From Actinomycetales bacterium (GTDB lineage: Bacteria > Actinomycetota > Actinomycetes > Mycobacteriales > Micromonosporaceae): 64,000 nt of DNA. The notes under the pieces are model-generated. The model made no database searches, was not told where the DNA came from, and saw only the letters and a list, made by a program, of their open reading frames with translations. The stretch lies in contig PKFB01000022.1 of assembly GCA_002919305.1 (NCBI GenBank), positions 169,979 to 233,978 on the forward strand, read 5' to 3'. Of this stretch, positions 30,097-39,084 are shown one piece after another. The position numbers and the translations under genes were made by a program. The stretch's first letter is position 1, and each line of letters begins with the position of its first letter.

Positions 30097-30510
30097 GTGA
30101 CGATGACGCGCGGGCTCGGACCGCCGAGCGAGACCGATGTGTTGCTTCGTCAGTTAGACACGCGACTTGTGCTCTTACGCGCCAACGGTAACCACCGTGC
30201 CGCTGACGAGCACGATGATCGCTCGAATCCCATTCATGTCCACCTTCATGCCGCGGAGCGGCTCGCGGCCGTACTGCGTCGTTTGATCCGCGAAACCAAC
30301 GGAGCCAGTGCGGCCGACCGCGCCCGGGTACGCGCGGCGGTGCACTATTTCGCGCTGCCTAGGGACGGAAGCGACCAGCGGCGTGTGAAATACCCGTTCC
30401 AGGACGTCCACGTGGTTAACGAGCTGCTGCACGAACTCGGCCGGGACGACCTGATGGTGAGCGAGGAGGAGCTGCTCCCCGCTGAGAAAAGCGCGGGGAG
30501 CCGTCGCTGA
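30097..30510 (+). CDS. Conserved hypothetical protein, 137 residues
   Basis: I do not recognise a named family. The protein is acidic and helical, without membrane segments or Cys motifs. It has a His-rich stretch IHVHLHAAERLAAVLRRLIRETNG near residues 45-70 and RVKYPFQDVHVVNELLHELGRDDLMVSEEELLP near the end. GGAGGGGGG at 30080-30088 fits GTG 30097 or ATG 30103 as the start. Codon use is like its neighbours, and a promoter-like pair lies upstream, so I take it as a real gene. It lies between lhr and the convergent PPOX-GNAT gene. Confidence 0.65.
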   Translation: MTMTRGLGPPSETDVLLRQLDTRLVLLRANGNHRAADEHDDRSNPIHVHLHAAERLAAVLRRLIRETNGASAADRARVRAAVHYFALPRDGSDQRRVKYPFQDVHVVNELLHELGRDDLMVSEEELLPAEKSAGSRR

Positions 30511-30541
30511 AACGGGTGAATGTGGCGGACGAGCCGGACGG

Positions 30542-31798
30542 TCACACCACCGCCGGGTGAAGCGGCACACGCTGGCGGGCCGTGGGCCAGTCATCGGCGG
30601 TCATGGCGTACTGCACCGTGTCCTGGAGCGAGCCGTCGGGACGGATCCGGTGCGCCCGCAGGATGCCCTCCCTGGTCGCACCGAGGTGCTCGATGGCGCG
30701 TTGAGAACGTTCGTCGTGGATATCGGTGTGCCATACCACCCGCACCGCTCCCAGATCGTCGAAGGCTCGGGTGAGCAGGAGCCGGGTCGCCTCCGTGGCG
30801 ATCTCGGTGTGCCGCCATGAGCCGCCCACCCAGGTGGGGCCTATCCCGATGGAACGATGCCGGGGGTTGATCTCGGAGTACGACGCCATGCCCACCGCGG
30901 TGTTCGAGTCGACGGCGACCTGTGCCCAGGTGACTCGTTCGCCCCGCGCGGCGTCGCGGAGGGCTTGCGCGACTACCGTCGCCATCTCAGTGCGGGTCCG
31001 GGGCTGCGGTATCGGCAGGTAGCGCCACACCTCGGGGTCACGGCTGACGGTGAACAGATCGTCGACGTGGCGCATGCTTAACGGTTCGAGTCGGACATGA
31101 CGCCCCTCCAACGGCGCCGCTGTCAGCCAGGGGGAGCGGGGAGGGGTGGCTCCCCGGTGGTAGTCGATGAGGTACTCAGGGAGGGGAATGTCCTGGGTGA
31201 CCGGTATCGGGTCGTCAGCCACCTGCCGGAGCGGGAGGACGCCGGCCCAGAACGGCAAGGTGAGGTCTTGAGGCTCGTCAGCCACCTGAGGCCCCCGCAC
31301 TTTGGCGGATACCTCGATGAGCGGGATAGCGAGCACCGCGGTTTGGGCCAGTTCCTTATCCGTGGGGGGACGGGTGTCGGCGGCACGCCCAGGCGCGATC
31401 TTGTCGATTAGAGCGGTGAGGACTTCCCGCTTTCGGGTGGCGTCGTGAACCAGGTGGGCGTGTCCGTGGACGATGACGGAGCGGTAAGTGACCGAGTGGT
31501 GCGGTTGCGAGCGGGCCAGAACAAGCCCATCTAACAGGGTGACGGCGACGCAGACCGGGAGCCCACCGCTGCGAGCTGCCAGCGCCATGCGGCTGCCTGT
31601 CGAGGCGTGCAGGTAGAGGGCACGGCCGTCGCGTACGTGCAAGGTGGGCAGGATTCGAGGTTCTCCGTCGACGAGAAACCCCACGTGACACACCAGCGCC
31701 TCGTCCAGGATGGCGTGGATCGTGTCCGCGTCGTAGCGAGCCCGCTCCAGTCTGCGGGTTGGGGTGTTACGAGGGGTCGACGGGTAGCCGGCTCCCAT
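30542..31798 (-). CDS. Pyridoxamine-5'-phosphate-oxidase-like / GNAT fusion protein
   Basis: The 418-residue protein joins two known domains. Residues about 20-215 are a flavin-binding split-barrel of the PPOX family (CHVGFLVDGEPRILPTLHVRDGRALYLHAS, then SVTYRSVIVHGHAHLV). Residues about 235-400 are a GNAT domain (GRHVRLEPLSMRHVDDLFTV ... VGGSWRHTEIATEATRLLLTRAFDDLGAVRVVW). I chose the ATG at 31798 because AAAGGAG lies 31804-31810; an upstream ATG at 31822 lacks a site. The divergent MocR regulator next to it suggests control linked to vitamin B6 or an amine; such pairs are known in actinobacteria. Confidence 0.85.
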   Translation of the reverse strand: MGAGYPSTPRNTPTRRLERARYDADTIHAILDEALVCHVGFLVDGEPRILPTLHVRDGRALYLHASTGSRMALAARSGGLPVCVAVTLLDGLVLARSQPHHSVTYRSVIVHGHAHLVHDATRKREVLTALIDKIAPGRAADTRPPTDKELAQTAVLAIPLIEVSAKVRGPQVADEPQDLTLPFWAGVLPLRQVADDPIPVTQDIPLPEYLIDYHRGATPPRSPWLTAAPLEGRHVRLEPLSMRHVDDLFTVSRDPEVWRYLPIPQPRTRTEMATVVAQALRDAARGERVTWAQVAVDSNTAVGMASYSEINPRHRSIGIGPTWVGGSWRHTEIATEATRLLLTRAFDDLGAVRVVWHTDIHDERSQRAIEHLGATREGILRAHRIRPDGSLQDTVQYAMTADDWPTARQRVPLHPAVV

Positions 31799-31808
31799 GG
31801 ACGCTCCT

Positions 31809-31839
31809 TTGTATTGGTACAATCATTATTTTGTGATTG
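31809..31839. promoter_or_regulatory. Operator/promoter region between the PPOX-GNAT and mocR genes
   Basis: Two overlapping inverted repeats, TTGTA-TTGG-TACAA (31809-31822) and CAATCA-N8-TGATTG (31820-31839), lie in an AT-rich 34-bp spacer. TACAAT (31818-31823) is a good -10 for the MocR gene. MocR/PdxR regulators usually bind the divergent promoter they share with their target. Confidence 0.55.
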
Positions 31840-33218
31840 AACGATATGGGATCTCGGGGCGGAGTGCCAACGAGATAGCGAGCAGCGTGGAGGCCGCGCT
31901 TCGAGATGGGCGCCTTGCACCCGGCGACGCCCTCCCTCCGGTGCGGGCGCTCGCCGCTCAGTTAGGCGTCAGCCCTGGCACCGTTGCCGCCGCGTACCGC
32001 TCGCTCCGGGAACGGGGGGTGGTGGAGACCGCTGGACGACACGGCACCCGAATACGGAGCCGTCCCGCCGTAGCGCCCCGGATGAGCCTGCGGCTACCAG
32101 TTCCGGCCGGTGTGCGAGACCTGTCTAAAGGGAGTCCTGACCCGGCCCTGTTGCCGGATCCGGCTCCGTTGCTGGCTCGGGTACCGGTCACCCCAGTCGG
32201 TTACGACGCCGGTGGAGTGCTGCCCGAGCTGGCGGATCTGGCGAAACACCGGCTAGCGGCGGATCAGATCCCGACGCCGGCGTTGACCCTCACCAACGGA
32301 GCCCTTGACGGGATCGAACGGCTCCTGGCGACGAATCTGAGACCCGGTGACCGGATCGCGGTGGAGGATCCTGGGTGGGCGAATCTGCTCGATCTGGTGG
32401 CGGCCCTCAATCTCCAGCCGGTCGGAGTACCGATGGATCAATCCGGGCCGAGCCCGGACGGGCTGCGGCGCGCCCTCGCCGCCGGGGCGCGGGCCGTCGT
32501 CATCACGAGTCGCTCCCATAACCCCACCGGTGTCTCGGTCACCGCTGAACGGGCCAACCAGCTCCGAGAGGTACTGGCGGACTATCCCAACTGTCTCGTG
32601 ATCGAGGATGACCACGCAGCCGAACTTGCCATCGAGCCGATCAGCCCACTGGCCGGATGTACCCAGTCATGGGCTTTTCTGCGCTCCGTCTCAAAGCCAT
32701 ACGGGCCGGACCTCCGTCTGGCGGTTCTGGCCGGGGACGAGGCGACGGTGGCCAGGGTGACGGGTCGGATGCGGCTGGGGGCGGCGTGGGTCTCCACGGT
32801 GTTGCAGCACCTCGTCGTGGCTATGTGGCGTGACCCGGCGGTGACGCGGTTGATCACTCATGCCCGGCAGGTCTATGCCCGACGTCGGGAAAGCCTGATC
32901 CGCGCGCTCGCTGAACGTGGGATCACCGCGTACGGGCGGTCCGGGCTTAATATCTGGATCCCCTTGGGGTCGCAGGCCCATGACAGCGGAGGGAGCCGAT
33001 ACGGAGCCGACCGGCAGATCGGGACGGGGCGGGAAGCCGCTGTGGTGGCGCGCCTTCGGGACGCCGGATGGGCGGTGGCGCCCGGGGCCATGTATCGGAT
33101 CGCCAGCCCACCTGGGATTCGCGTCACCATTAGCGAGCTTCGTCCGGAGGAAGTGGAGCCGTTGGCTGACGCGATCCTCGCGGCGTGGCACCTCTCCCCC
33201 ACCCACCCCGGGGTGTAG
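31833..33218 (+). CDS. MocR-type (GntR/aminotransferase) transcriptional regulator
   Basis: The 461-residue protein has a GntR winged helix (about 1-75, LAPGDALPPVRALAAQLGVSPGTVAAAYRSLRERGVV) joined to a fold-type I aminotransferase domain. The PLP lysine is K288 in RSVSKPYGPDLR, and DDHAAEL is the usual cofactor Asp region. Such proteins sense PLP or a PLP adduct and regulate the adjacent gene rather than transaminating. I chose GTG at 31833: TACAAT lies nine bases upstream, and the frame upstream of it would overlap the divergent gene. Confidence 0.9.
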   Translation: MIERYGISGRSANEIASSVEAALRDGRLAPGDALPPVRALAAQLGVSPGTVAAAYRSLRERGVVETAGRHGTRIRSRPAVAPRMSLRLPVPAGVRDLSKGSPDPALLPDPAPLLARVPVTPVGYDAGGVLPELADLAKHRLAADQIPTPALTLTNGALDGIERLLATNLRPGDRIAVEDPGWANLLDLVAALNLQPVGVPMDQSGPSPDGLRRALAAGARAVVITSRSHNPTGVSVTAERANQLREVLADYPNCLVIEDDHAAELAIEPISPLAGCTQSWAFLRSVSKPYGPDLRLAVLAGDEATVARVTGRMRLGAAWVSTVLQHLVVAMWRDPAVTRLITHARQVYARRRESLIRALAERGITAYGRSGLNIWIPLGSQAHDSGGSRYGADRQIGTGREAAVVARLRDAGWAVAPGAMYRIASPPGIRVTISELRPEEVEPLADAILAAWHLSPTHPGV

Positions 33219-33313
33219 GCCGTGTGGCGGCATGCATCGGAGCGGTGCGCGGATCCGTCGTCCAGTCGATTTTCCGATCAGAAGGCCAAGAAGGCAGAAG
33301 TAGGCCATGAGAA

Positions 33314-34762
33314 ATGGGCCGAGAAATGCGCTCGCTTGACGGGCGCCGTTCCCGTTGGATGCAGATCATGAACTCGCGCCCTCCGGATCAAGCGGCCCTG
33401 CGTAGCTTGACACCTCATCCCGACCCGCTGGAGGCGTCCGCGGTGGCACGCATCCAGCAGCGTCTGCTCATCCTGCTAGTCGTCATCCAGATACTCGGCG
33501 GTATCGGGATGGCGATCGGGTTGGCGGTGGGTGCCCTGCTGTTGAGCGAGCTGGCAGGACGGGACTGGGTCGCTGGACTCGGAGCCAGTGTGTCGATCGT
33601 GGGAGGCGCGCTGCTGGCGATTCCGGCCACGCATCTGATGCAGGCACGCGGGCGTCGCCCTGGAATGGTCCTGGTGTACCTGATGGGGGCGTTAGGGGCC
33701 GTCATTGTGGTGACAGCCACCCTCACGGACTCGGCGATACTGGCCCTGGCAGGGTTATTCCTGTTCGGTGGCGGGAGCGCCGCCAATCTCCAGGCTCGCT
33801 ACACAGCGGTCGATCTCGTCGAGCCATCCCGCCGAGGACGGCATCTGGCACTGGTGGTCTGGGCCGCCACGATCGGAGCCGTGGCCGGACCCAACCTGTC
33901 CAGCGCCGCGGGGAACCTGGCCAGCTCGTTCAACGCGCCTGAAATGGCTGGTCCATTTGGAATCAGTACGGTGGTCTTCCTGGTGGCCGCTGTTGTGATC
34001 TGGGCTCTGATGCGCCCTGATCCGCTGCTGCTGGCCCGCCGGCGCGTCAGCGCTCTTGCCGCTGACACGTCGACCGCCTTCGACCCGTCGCGTGGGGAGA
34101 AGACAGACAACGGAACGTCGGAGCGTCCCACTGGGTCCGTTCGGCGAACCCCGCGGGCGTTTCGGTACGCTGCGCGTCAGGTCAGGGCAAACCCCGCTGC
34201 GCGTCTGGGGATAGGCGCAGTCGCGGTGGGGCACGCCGTGATGGTCGCGGTTATGGCCATGACACCGGTCCATATCGATCACGTCATGCACCACCATGAT
34301 CAGACGGTCGTGCTGCAGGTGGTGGGGGTGGTCCTGAGTCTGCACATCGCGGGCATGTACGCGTTTTCACCCATCGTGGGGTGGGCCACCGATAGATGGG
34401 GATCCCGGCAGATCATCCTGGTCGGAGTGGGGTTCCTGCTGGCGGCCTGCGGGTTCAGCGCCACATCCGGCAGTAACACGGTGCGGTTGACCATAGGGTT
34501 GACCCTGCTCGGGCTGGGGTGGTCGTGCACCATGGTGGCGGGCTCAACCCTGCTCACCAGCGCCGTGGAGGTGCAGATCCGGCCGATCGTCCAGGGCCTC
34601 AGCGATGTGGCGATGGGGTTCGCCGGCGCTGTGGCGAGCGGGTTGTCTGGATTCGTGGTCCAAGGCGCCGGATACCCTGAACTGTCCGTGGTTGCCGCAT
34701 TGATCACCGTGCCGCTGATTGCGGCGATCGTACGGACGACTCGGATAACCTCGACCGAGTGA
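33314..34762 (+). CDS. MFS transporter
   Basis: A 482-residue major facilitator with about twelve hydrophobic segments: a first set between residues 50 and 235, a charged cytosolic loop around 240-295, and a second set from about 300 to 470. The first-half loop MQARGRRPGMVLVYL is the A-type motif of MFS exporters. A His-rich stretch, HIDHVMHHHDQTVVL, lies near residue 320. The substrate is unknown; resemblance to drug or metabolite exporters is only general. The start is uncertain because several Met codons follow within 20 residues and no strong binding site is seen. Confidence 0.85.
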   Translation: MGREMRSLDGRRSRWMQIMNSRPPDQAALRSLTPHPDPLEASAVARIQQRLLILLVVIQILGGIGMAIGLAVGALLLSELAGRDWVAGLGASVSIVGGALLAIPATHLMQARGRRPGMVLVYLMGALGAVIVVTATLTDSAILALAGLFLFGGGSAANLQARYTAVDLVEPSRRGRHLALVVWAATIGAVAGPNLSSAAGNLASSFNAPEMAGPFGISTVVFLVAAVVIWALMRPDPLLLARRRVSALAADTSTAFDPSRGEKTDNGTSERPTGSVRRTPRAFRYAARQVRANPAARLGIGAVAVGHAVMVAVMAMTPVHIDHVMHHHDQTVVLQVVGVVLSLHIAGMYAFSPIVGWATDRWGSRQIILVGVGFLLAACGFSATSGSNTVRLTIGLTLLGLGWSCTMVAGSTLLTSAVEVQIRPIVQGLSDVAMGFAGAVASGLSGFVVQGAGYPELSVVAALITVPLIAAIVRTTRITSTE

Positions 34763-34814
34763 GGCGCCGTGGTAACACGGCGGCGGTTTCAGGACGACAC
34801 AGTGGGGAGACGGC

Positions 34815-35015
34815 GTGCGGTTGACCGACTTTTGGGAGCGGATGGAGCAGGCTTTCGGCCCGGCGTACGCGGCGAGTGTGGCTGCTGATCAGGCGATCCC
34901 GCAGTTGGGGAGCCGCACCATCGAGCAGGCGATACGTGATGGTGAGGAAACCGCAGTCATCTGGCGCGCCGTCTGTGAGGCGTATCCCGACCGCATCCCT
35001 CGTCAACTGTGGTGA
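34815..35015 (+). CDS. DUF3046 protein
   Basis: A 66-residue protein with the DUF3046 pattern: MRLTDFWERMEQAFGPAYAA at the start and IWRAVCEAYPDRIPRQLW at the end. The function is unknown. GTG at 34815 has GGGGAG a few bases upstream. In many actinobacteria this small gene lies close to recA; here about 4 kb of other genes separate the two. Confidence 0.88.
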   Translation: MRLTDFWERMEQAFGPAYAASVAADQAIPQLGSRTIEQAIRDGEETAVIWRAVCEAYPDRIPRQLW

Positions 35016-35182
35016 CCGGTGTGGTGACCGGCGGCGCTGTCGCCTGCAGACACCTTACGAATAGATGCGTCTAGATGCGTCAAAACGTAAAAGGCGGTAC
35101 GCGCGCCAGCCCTGCGGGTAGCGCCGCCGCTTGAGGAGTCTCGAGGACCTTCAGGTCCTTAGCCGTTTGACCGTCCATACGC

Positions 35183-35215
35183 CGGTGCGGCACCGCTTCA
35201 TGCGGCGCCGCACCG
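35183..35215. terminator. Hairpin between DUF3046 and the dioxygenase gene
   Basis: CGGTGCGGC (35183-35191) pairs with GCCGCACCG (35207-35215); an inner CCGC/GCGG extends the stem after one mismatch. It lies between two convergent genes, so it may serve both. The 248-bp gap also has a smaller palindrome, AGGACCT-TC-AGGTCCT at 35144-35159. Confidence 0.55.
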
Positions 35216-35263
35216 TTCGCCCCCCACGCCGTGGGGATGAGACCCTCAAACTGACCGGAAGGG

Positions 35264-36172
35264 TCAGCGCAGATAGGGGATCTTGGGGTTGAGAAGTCCG
35301 CGGGAAGCCAGGGCCGCACGCAGCGGAATCTCCTGATCGATCCAGCCGTCCTGCCGAACTCCCCAGAAGTTGGCGTTGTCCGGGCCGGCACCCAGCAGCT
35401 GCTGACGTACCGGTGACAGCCGCTGGAACCACTCTTCCTGGGGGTTGTAGGTCGTCTCGTCAAGCGGCCTGATCCACCGGTAGGTGTACCCGATGAACAC
35501 CATCTTGCGGGTGATGTTGGAGAGATTCACCGAGCGGGAGTGCCACATCCTGCGGTCGAAGATGAAGGCGTCGCCGGGGTTGGCCTGGATCTCTATCGCG
35601 CCTGGAGGCTCGATGATCGGGTCATCGGGGTGCTCGGGGCGTCCTTCCAACGTGTTGTTGAGGTGAGAACCTGGAATGATCTTTGTCGACCCTCGCCCAG
35701 TTTCGGACAGATCTGACAAGACGTAGCAGATCTTTACCATGAGCATCGGGCGGGGGGTCATGTCAATGTCCGAATTCTGGCGGTAGCCATCCTGGTGCCA
35801 GTTCCAGAACGGTTTGCCAGGATCGGAAATCGGGGGGTTGACGTCTATGTGATTGTGATGCGTGTAAATGTTCCACCCTAGTAGTCCCCAGATATATGGG
35901 AACGTGGTGGGGTAGTCGAGCAGTTCGGGGAAAACTGGATCCCGATCCATGAAACCCATGACGTGGATGGATTTATCGGGTCGCAGTCGGTTAGCCCGCG
36001 CTTCCTCTTCGTAAACCCGATCCACGGCGAGTTCGACCCGCCGGCGCATGTCCTCGGACAGCGCGTTGCGAATCAGTAGCCAGCCCTCTTTGGCGAACTG
36101 TTGGCGTTCAGCCTCGCTGATGGGCTCGTAGCCAGTGGCTTCTGGGCTGCTTGTCTCGGATTCGCTCCGCAC
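35264..36172 (-). CDS. Phytanoyl-CoA dioxygenase family protein
   Basis: A non-haem Fe(II)/2-oxoglutarate oxygenase of 302 residues. The facial triad is H126 and D128 in WNWHQDGYRQ plus H211 in MWHSRSVNLS, with R222 as the likely 2-oxoglutarate-binding Arg. The intact Asp argues for a hydroxylase, not a halogenase. It does not carry the ectoine hydroxylase signature, and the substrate is unknown. GTG at 36172 follows AAAGGAG. The gene and its 240-bp upstream region look AT-richer than the flanks, with runs of A and T around 36240-36300, a hint of later acquisition. It is divergent from the two-component genes. Confidence 0.85.
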   Translation of the reverse strand: MRSESETSSPEATGYEPISEAERQQFAKEGWLLIRNALSEDMRRRVELAVDRVYEEEARANRLRPDKSIHVMGFMDRDPVFPELLDYPTTFPYIWGLLGWNIYTHHNHIDVNPPISDPGKPFWNWHQDGYRQNSDIDMTPRPMLMVKICYVLSDLSETGRGSTKIIPGSHLNNTLEGRPEHPDDPIIEPPGAIEIQANPGDAFIFDRRMWHSRSVNLSNITRKMVFIGYTYRWIRPLDETTYNPQEEWFQRLSPVRQQLLGAGPDNANFWGVRQDGWIDQEIPLRAALASRGLLNPKIPYLR

Positions 36173-36412
36173 GTCCCGCTCCTTTCTGGCCTGCTGCCAC
36201 ACGCGCGGAATCCACCGCGCGCCCCGCGAGCATAGGAGCGGACTTGTGAAGAAGTAATGAAGATGTCGTTGGAATCTCGTCGTGAAAAAAGGGGCGATAG
36301 GCCGCCAGGGCTGCAACCGTCGACACCGTCTGGACGTTTTTAAGGCGGTAGTTCCAGATGACTGCGCTGAGTGATCAGCGGTGCGTGGGGGGAGAACGTG
36401 AAGGGGGCGTAC

Positions 36413-37105
36413 ATGGGCTCGCGCATTTTGGTGGCTGAGGATGATGCCAAACAGGCCAAACTTATCCGGATTTATCTGGAGCGGGAGGGGCACAGCGTAT
36501 TAACCGTCCATGACGGACGAAGTGCTTTAGAAGCCGCCAGGTCCCGCGATCCCGACCTGTTGATCTTGGATGTTATGTTGCCCAAGGTCGATGGACTGGA
36601 CGTGTGCCGTGTGCTGCGTGCGGAGTCGACGCTTCCGATCCTCCTGCTCACCGCCCGATCCACCGAGGACGACATCCTGCTCGGGCTGGATTTGGGGGCC
36701 GATGACTACATGACCAAGCCGTACAGCCCTCGTGAACTCACCGCACGGGTCCGAGCGCTGTTACGTCGGGCGCGCACCCTCGGCTACAACGAGCGGCAGC
36801 CGATCCGGGTGGGGGGCCTGGAGGTTAACCCCGAACGGTTCGAGGTGCGTGTCGACGGACGCGAGGTGACGCTCACCGCCAAGGAGTTCGGCATCCTGGA
36901 GACCCTCGCCCGTGAACCCGGGCGGGCGTTTACCCGGGCCCAGCTCATCGAACGGGCTTTCGGCTTCGATCACTATGTGCTGGAGCGCACCATCGATGTT
37001 CACGTGATGAACCTGCGTCGCAAGATCGAACCAGATCCGGCCAATCCTCAGTACGTTCGAACGGTTTACGGGCGGGGCTACAAGCTGGTTGACCCGATGG
37101 GGTGA
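36413..37105 (+). CDS. OmpR-family response regulator
   Basis: The 230-residue protein has a receiver domain with D10/D11, phospho-acceptor D53, T80 and K102, followed by a winged-helix output domain (about 130-225, AKEFGILETLAREPGRAFTRAQLIERAFG and RTVYGRGYKLVDP). I chose ATG 36413, preceded by AAGGGGG at 36400-36406. The kinase gene starts three bases after its stop. The signal and target genes are unknown; the divergent dioxygenase is the obvious first candidate. Confidence 0.92.
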   Translation: MGSRILVAEDDAKQAKLIRIYLEREGHSVLTVHDGRSALEAARSRDPDLLILDVMLPKVDGLDVCRVLRAESTLPILLLTARSTEDDILLGLDLGADDYMTKPYSPRELTARVRALLRRARTLGYNERQPIRVGGLEVNPERFEVRVDGREVTLTAKEFGILETLAREPGRAFTRAQLIERAFGFDHYVLERTIDVHVMNLRRKIEPDPANPQYVRTVYGRGYKLVDPMG

Positions 37106-37108
37106 ACG

Positions 37109-38905
37109 TTGTCGCGGTGGTGGGGCAGTTTCCGGCTCCGGGTCTTCGGGCTGATCACCCTGGTGGGGGTCGCTGGGGTCGGGATGACGGCGTGGCTGAT
37201 CGTGACCCAAGCCAACAGTCAGCTCAATGGATCAGCCGCTGCTCAGCGACGGGTGGTGCCGGAGATCATCGAAGAGCTCACCGAGTATGGGATCACCCAT
37301 GGCACCTGGGAAGGGGTCCCAGAAGTGGTGGCGCGGTTGCGGGACCGCACCGGCCAGCGGATCAGGCTGACCACAGAGTGGGGCGAGGTGATCGTCGATA
37401 GCGATCACTTGGACGGAGAGGCCGCCCGGTCGATGCCGGCGCAGTCTCCCGCGTTGGTGGACCCCCGACCCCGGCTGGTCCTGGGCTGGCTGGACGCTGC
37501 CGAAGCCATCGAGGTCGTCTTGGAGGAGATCGATCGCTACCGCAGCAGCGTCCGATACTCCATCTGCCTGACCTCGGCGGGAGAACAGGTAAGGATCGTC
37601 GACGGCCCATATGGAGTGCCCCGCCTCGTCGCCGCGCATCCACGATCGGAAAACCACTTGCTGGAAAGGTGTGAGCAGGTGGCGCTGAGTACCCCGGGCG
37701 AACTCGCCGCCGACGCCCGGGAGATCCAGCCTTGCCGGCTGCATCTGGCGTCTTTACCGGATACGCCGCAGGATGACGCCTCCTTCACCATCGCCGACGA
37801 GCTCACCGTCGAGATCTACAGCTGTCTCAATCAGGTGTTCCTGGAGCGGATCGCCGACGTCACGCCGGTGCCTTTGCTGCTGTATCTGGGGGTGGGGGCC
37901 GGGGAGACTTCCCCTCTGCGGTTGAGCTTGCCGCCGGTTCTGCTCGCCTCCGGGCTGATCGCCTTGGTGGCGATCGGGAGCACGGTGTTGCTCAGTCGAT
38001 GGGTCCTCCGACCGATCGACGATCTGATCCGAGCGTCTCGCCGGGTAGGAGAGGGAGAGTTCTCCGAGCGGGTGCCGCTGCGCGGGCGGGACGAACTGGC
38101 TGATTTAGTGACGGCATTCAACCGGATGGCTGACTCTCTGCAGGCCAGCGAGAGACGGCAGCGGCAGATGATCGCCGATATCGCGCACGAGTTGCGGACC
38201 CCGCTGGCGAACATCCGGGGCTATTTGGAAGCGCTCAAGGATGGAGTGTTGACGCCGAGCGAGGAGCTGTTCGCCTCGCTCCACGAGGAGGCCGTCCTCC
38301 AGCAGCGGATCGTCAACGATCTGCAAGACCTCACGCTGGCCGAGGCGGGCACTTTGGTCCATCACCGCGTCCAGATCGATATGGCGGAGGTGCTGGAGAC
38401 ATGCCGGAGGGCGTATGCCGCCGCCGCGGAGGCGAGCGGGGTAACGTTACGTTTGGTGACTGACGAGCAGCTACCGGTCGTCGGTGACCCGGACCGGCTG
38501 CGTCAGGCCATCGGGAACCTGCTCTCCAACGCGTTGCGCGCCACCCCGGCGGGTGGGGAGGTGACGCTGCGGGCGTACCGTGAATCGGATCCGGTACGCC
38601 CGCAGGCCTGGGTCGTGGTGGAGGTGGCGGACACCGGCGTGGGGATAGCCTCCGCGGATCTGCCCCGAATCTTCGACCGGTTCTGGCGAGCGGACGCGGC
38701 CCGGGGACGCGACACGGGTGGGAGCGGGCTCGGACTGTCCATCGTGCGCGAGATCGTGGCGGCGCATCAGGGGACAATCACGGCGCGCAGCACGGTGGGG
38801 GTGGGATCGGTGTTCACCGTCCGGATCCCAGCGGCCGTGGAGGAGCTGAAGGAGCTGGTGGCCGCGCAGGTGAGCGGGGCGACGGGGGACTGCGAGGCGC
38901 GGTGA
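37109..38905 (+). CDS. Sensor histidine kinase
   Basis: The 598-residue membrane kinase has a first membrane segment at about residues 13-33, an extracellular sensor region of about 240 residues, and a second membrane segment at about 275-299. HAMP, HisKA (H360 in IADIAHELRTPLANI) and HATPase_c follow (N box NLLSNALRA, G boxes DTGVGIA and GGSGLGLSIV). The sensor part contains four Cys (for example in SICLTS, LERCEQ, QPCRL and SCLNQ), which could form disulfides outside the cell; no known sensor family is evident. The only available start is TTG at 37109, three bases after the regulator's stop. Confidence 0.92.
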   Translation: MSRWWGSFRLRVFGLITLVGVAGVGMTAWLIVTQANSQLNGSAAAQRRVVPEIIEELTEYGITHGTWEGVPEVVARLRDRTGQRIRLTTEWGEVIVDSDHLDGEAARSMPAQSPALVDPRPRLVLGWLDAAEAIEVVLEEIDRYRSSVRYSICLTSAGEQVRIVDGPYGVPRLVAAHPRSENHLLERCEQVALSTPGELAADAREIQPCRLHLASLPDTPQDDASFTIADELTVEIYSCLNQVFLERIADVTPVPLLLYLGVGAGETSPLRLSLPPVLLASGLIALVAIGSTVLLSRWVLRPIDDLIRASRRVGEGEFSERVPLRGRDELADLVTAFNRMADSLQASERRQRQMIADIAHELRTPLANIRGYLEALKDGVLTPSEELFASLHEEAVLQQRIVNDLQDLTLAEAGTLVHHRVQIDMAEVLETCRRAYAAAAEASGVTLRLVTDEQLPVVGDPDRLRQAIGNLLSNALRATPAGGEVTLRAYRESDPVRPQAWVVVEVADTGVGIASADLPRIFDRFWRADAARGRDTGGSGLGLSIVREIVAAHQGTITARSTVGVGSVFTVRIPAAVEELKELVAAQVSGATGDCEAR

Positions 38906-38944
38906 CTCTGACGTCAGAGCCAGTCCCGCGGGTCGGCTCGCAAT

Positions 38945-38958
38945 CGAACACGTGTTCG
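38945..38958. promoter_or_regulatory. LexA box upstream of recA
   Basis: CGAAC-ACGT-GTTCG is a perfect match to the actinobacterial SOS box, about 130 bp before recA. Confidence 0.92.
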
Positions 38959-39084
38959 GGTAACTTTCCGGTCGGGATAGACCGTACCCGGCGAGCCGGA
39001 GCGGTTTCTGTCGGACCTAGCGCCTAGCGTGGGCGCGTGAGCAGACGAGCGAATGTGAAGGCAGCAAGCCCGGGGGTGGCAGGT

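Noticed and set aside
35264..36172. Ectoine hydroxylase EctD or a SyrB2-type halogenase
   Set aside because: The EctD signature is missing and no ect genes are near; the metal-binding Asp is present, which argues against a halogenase.
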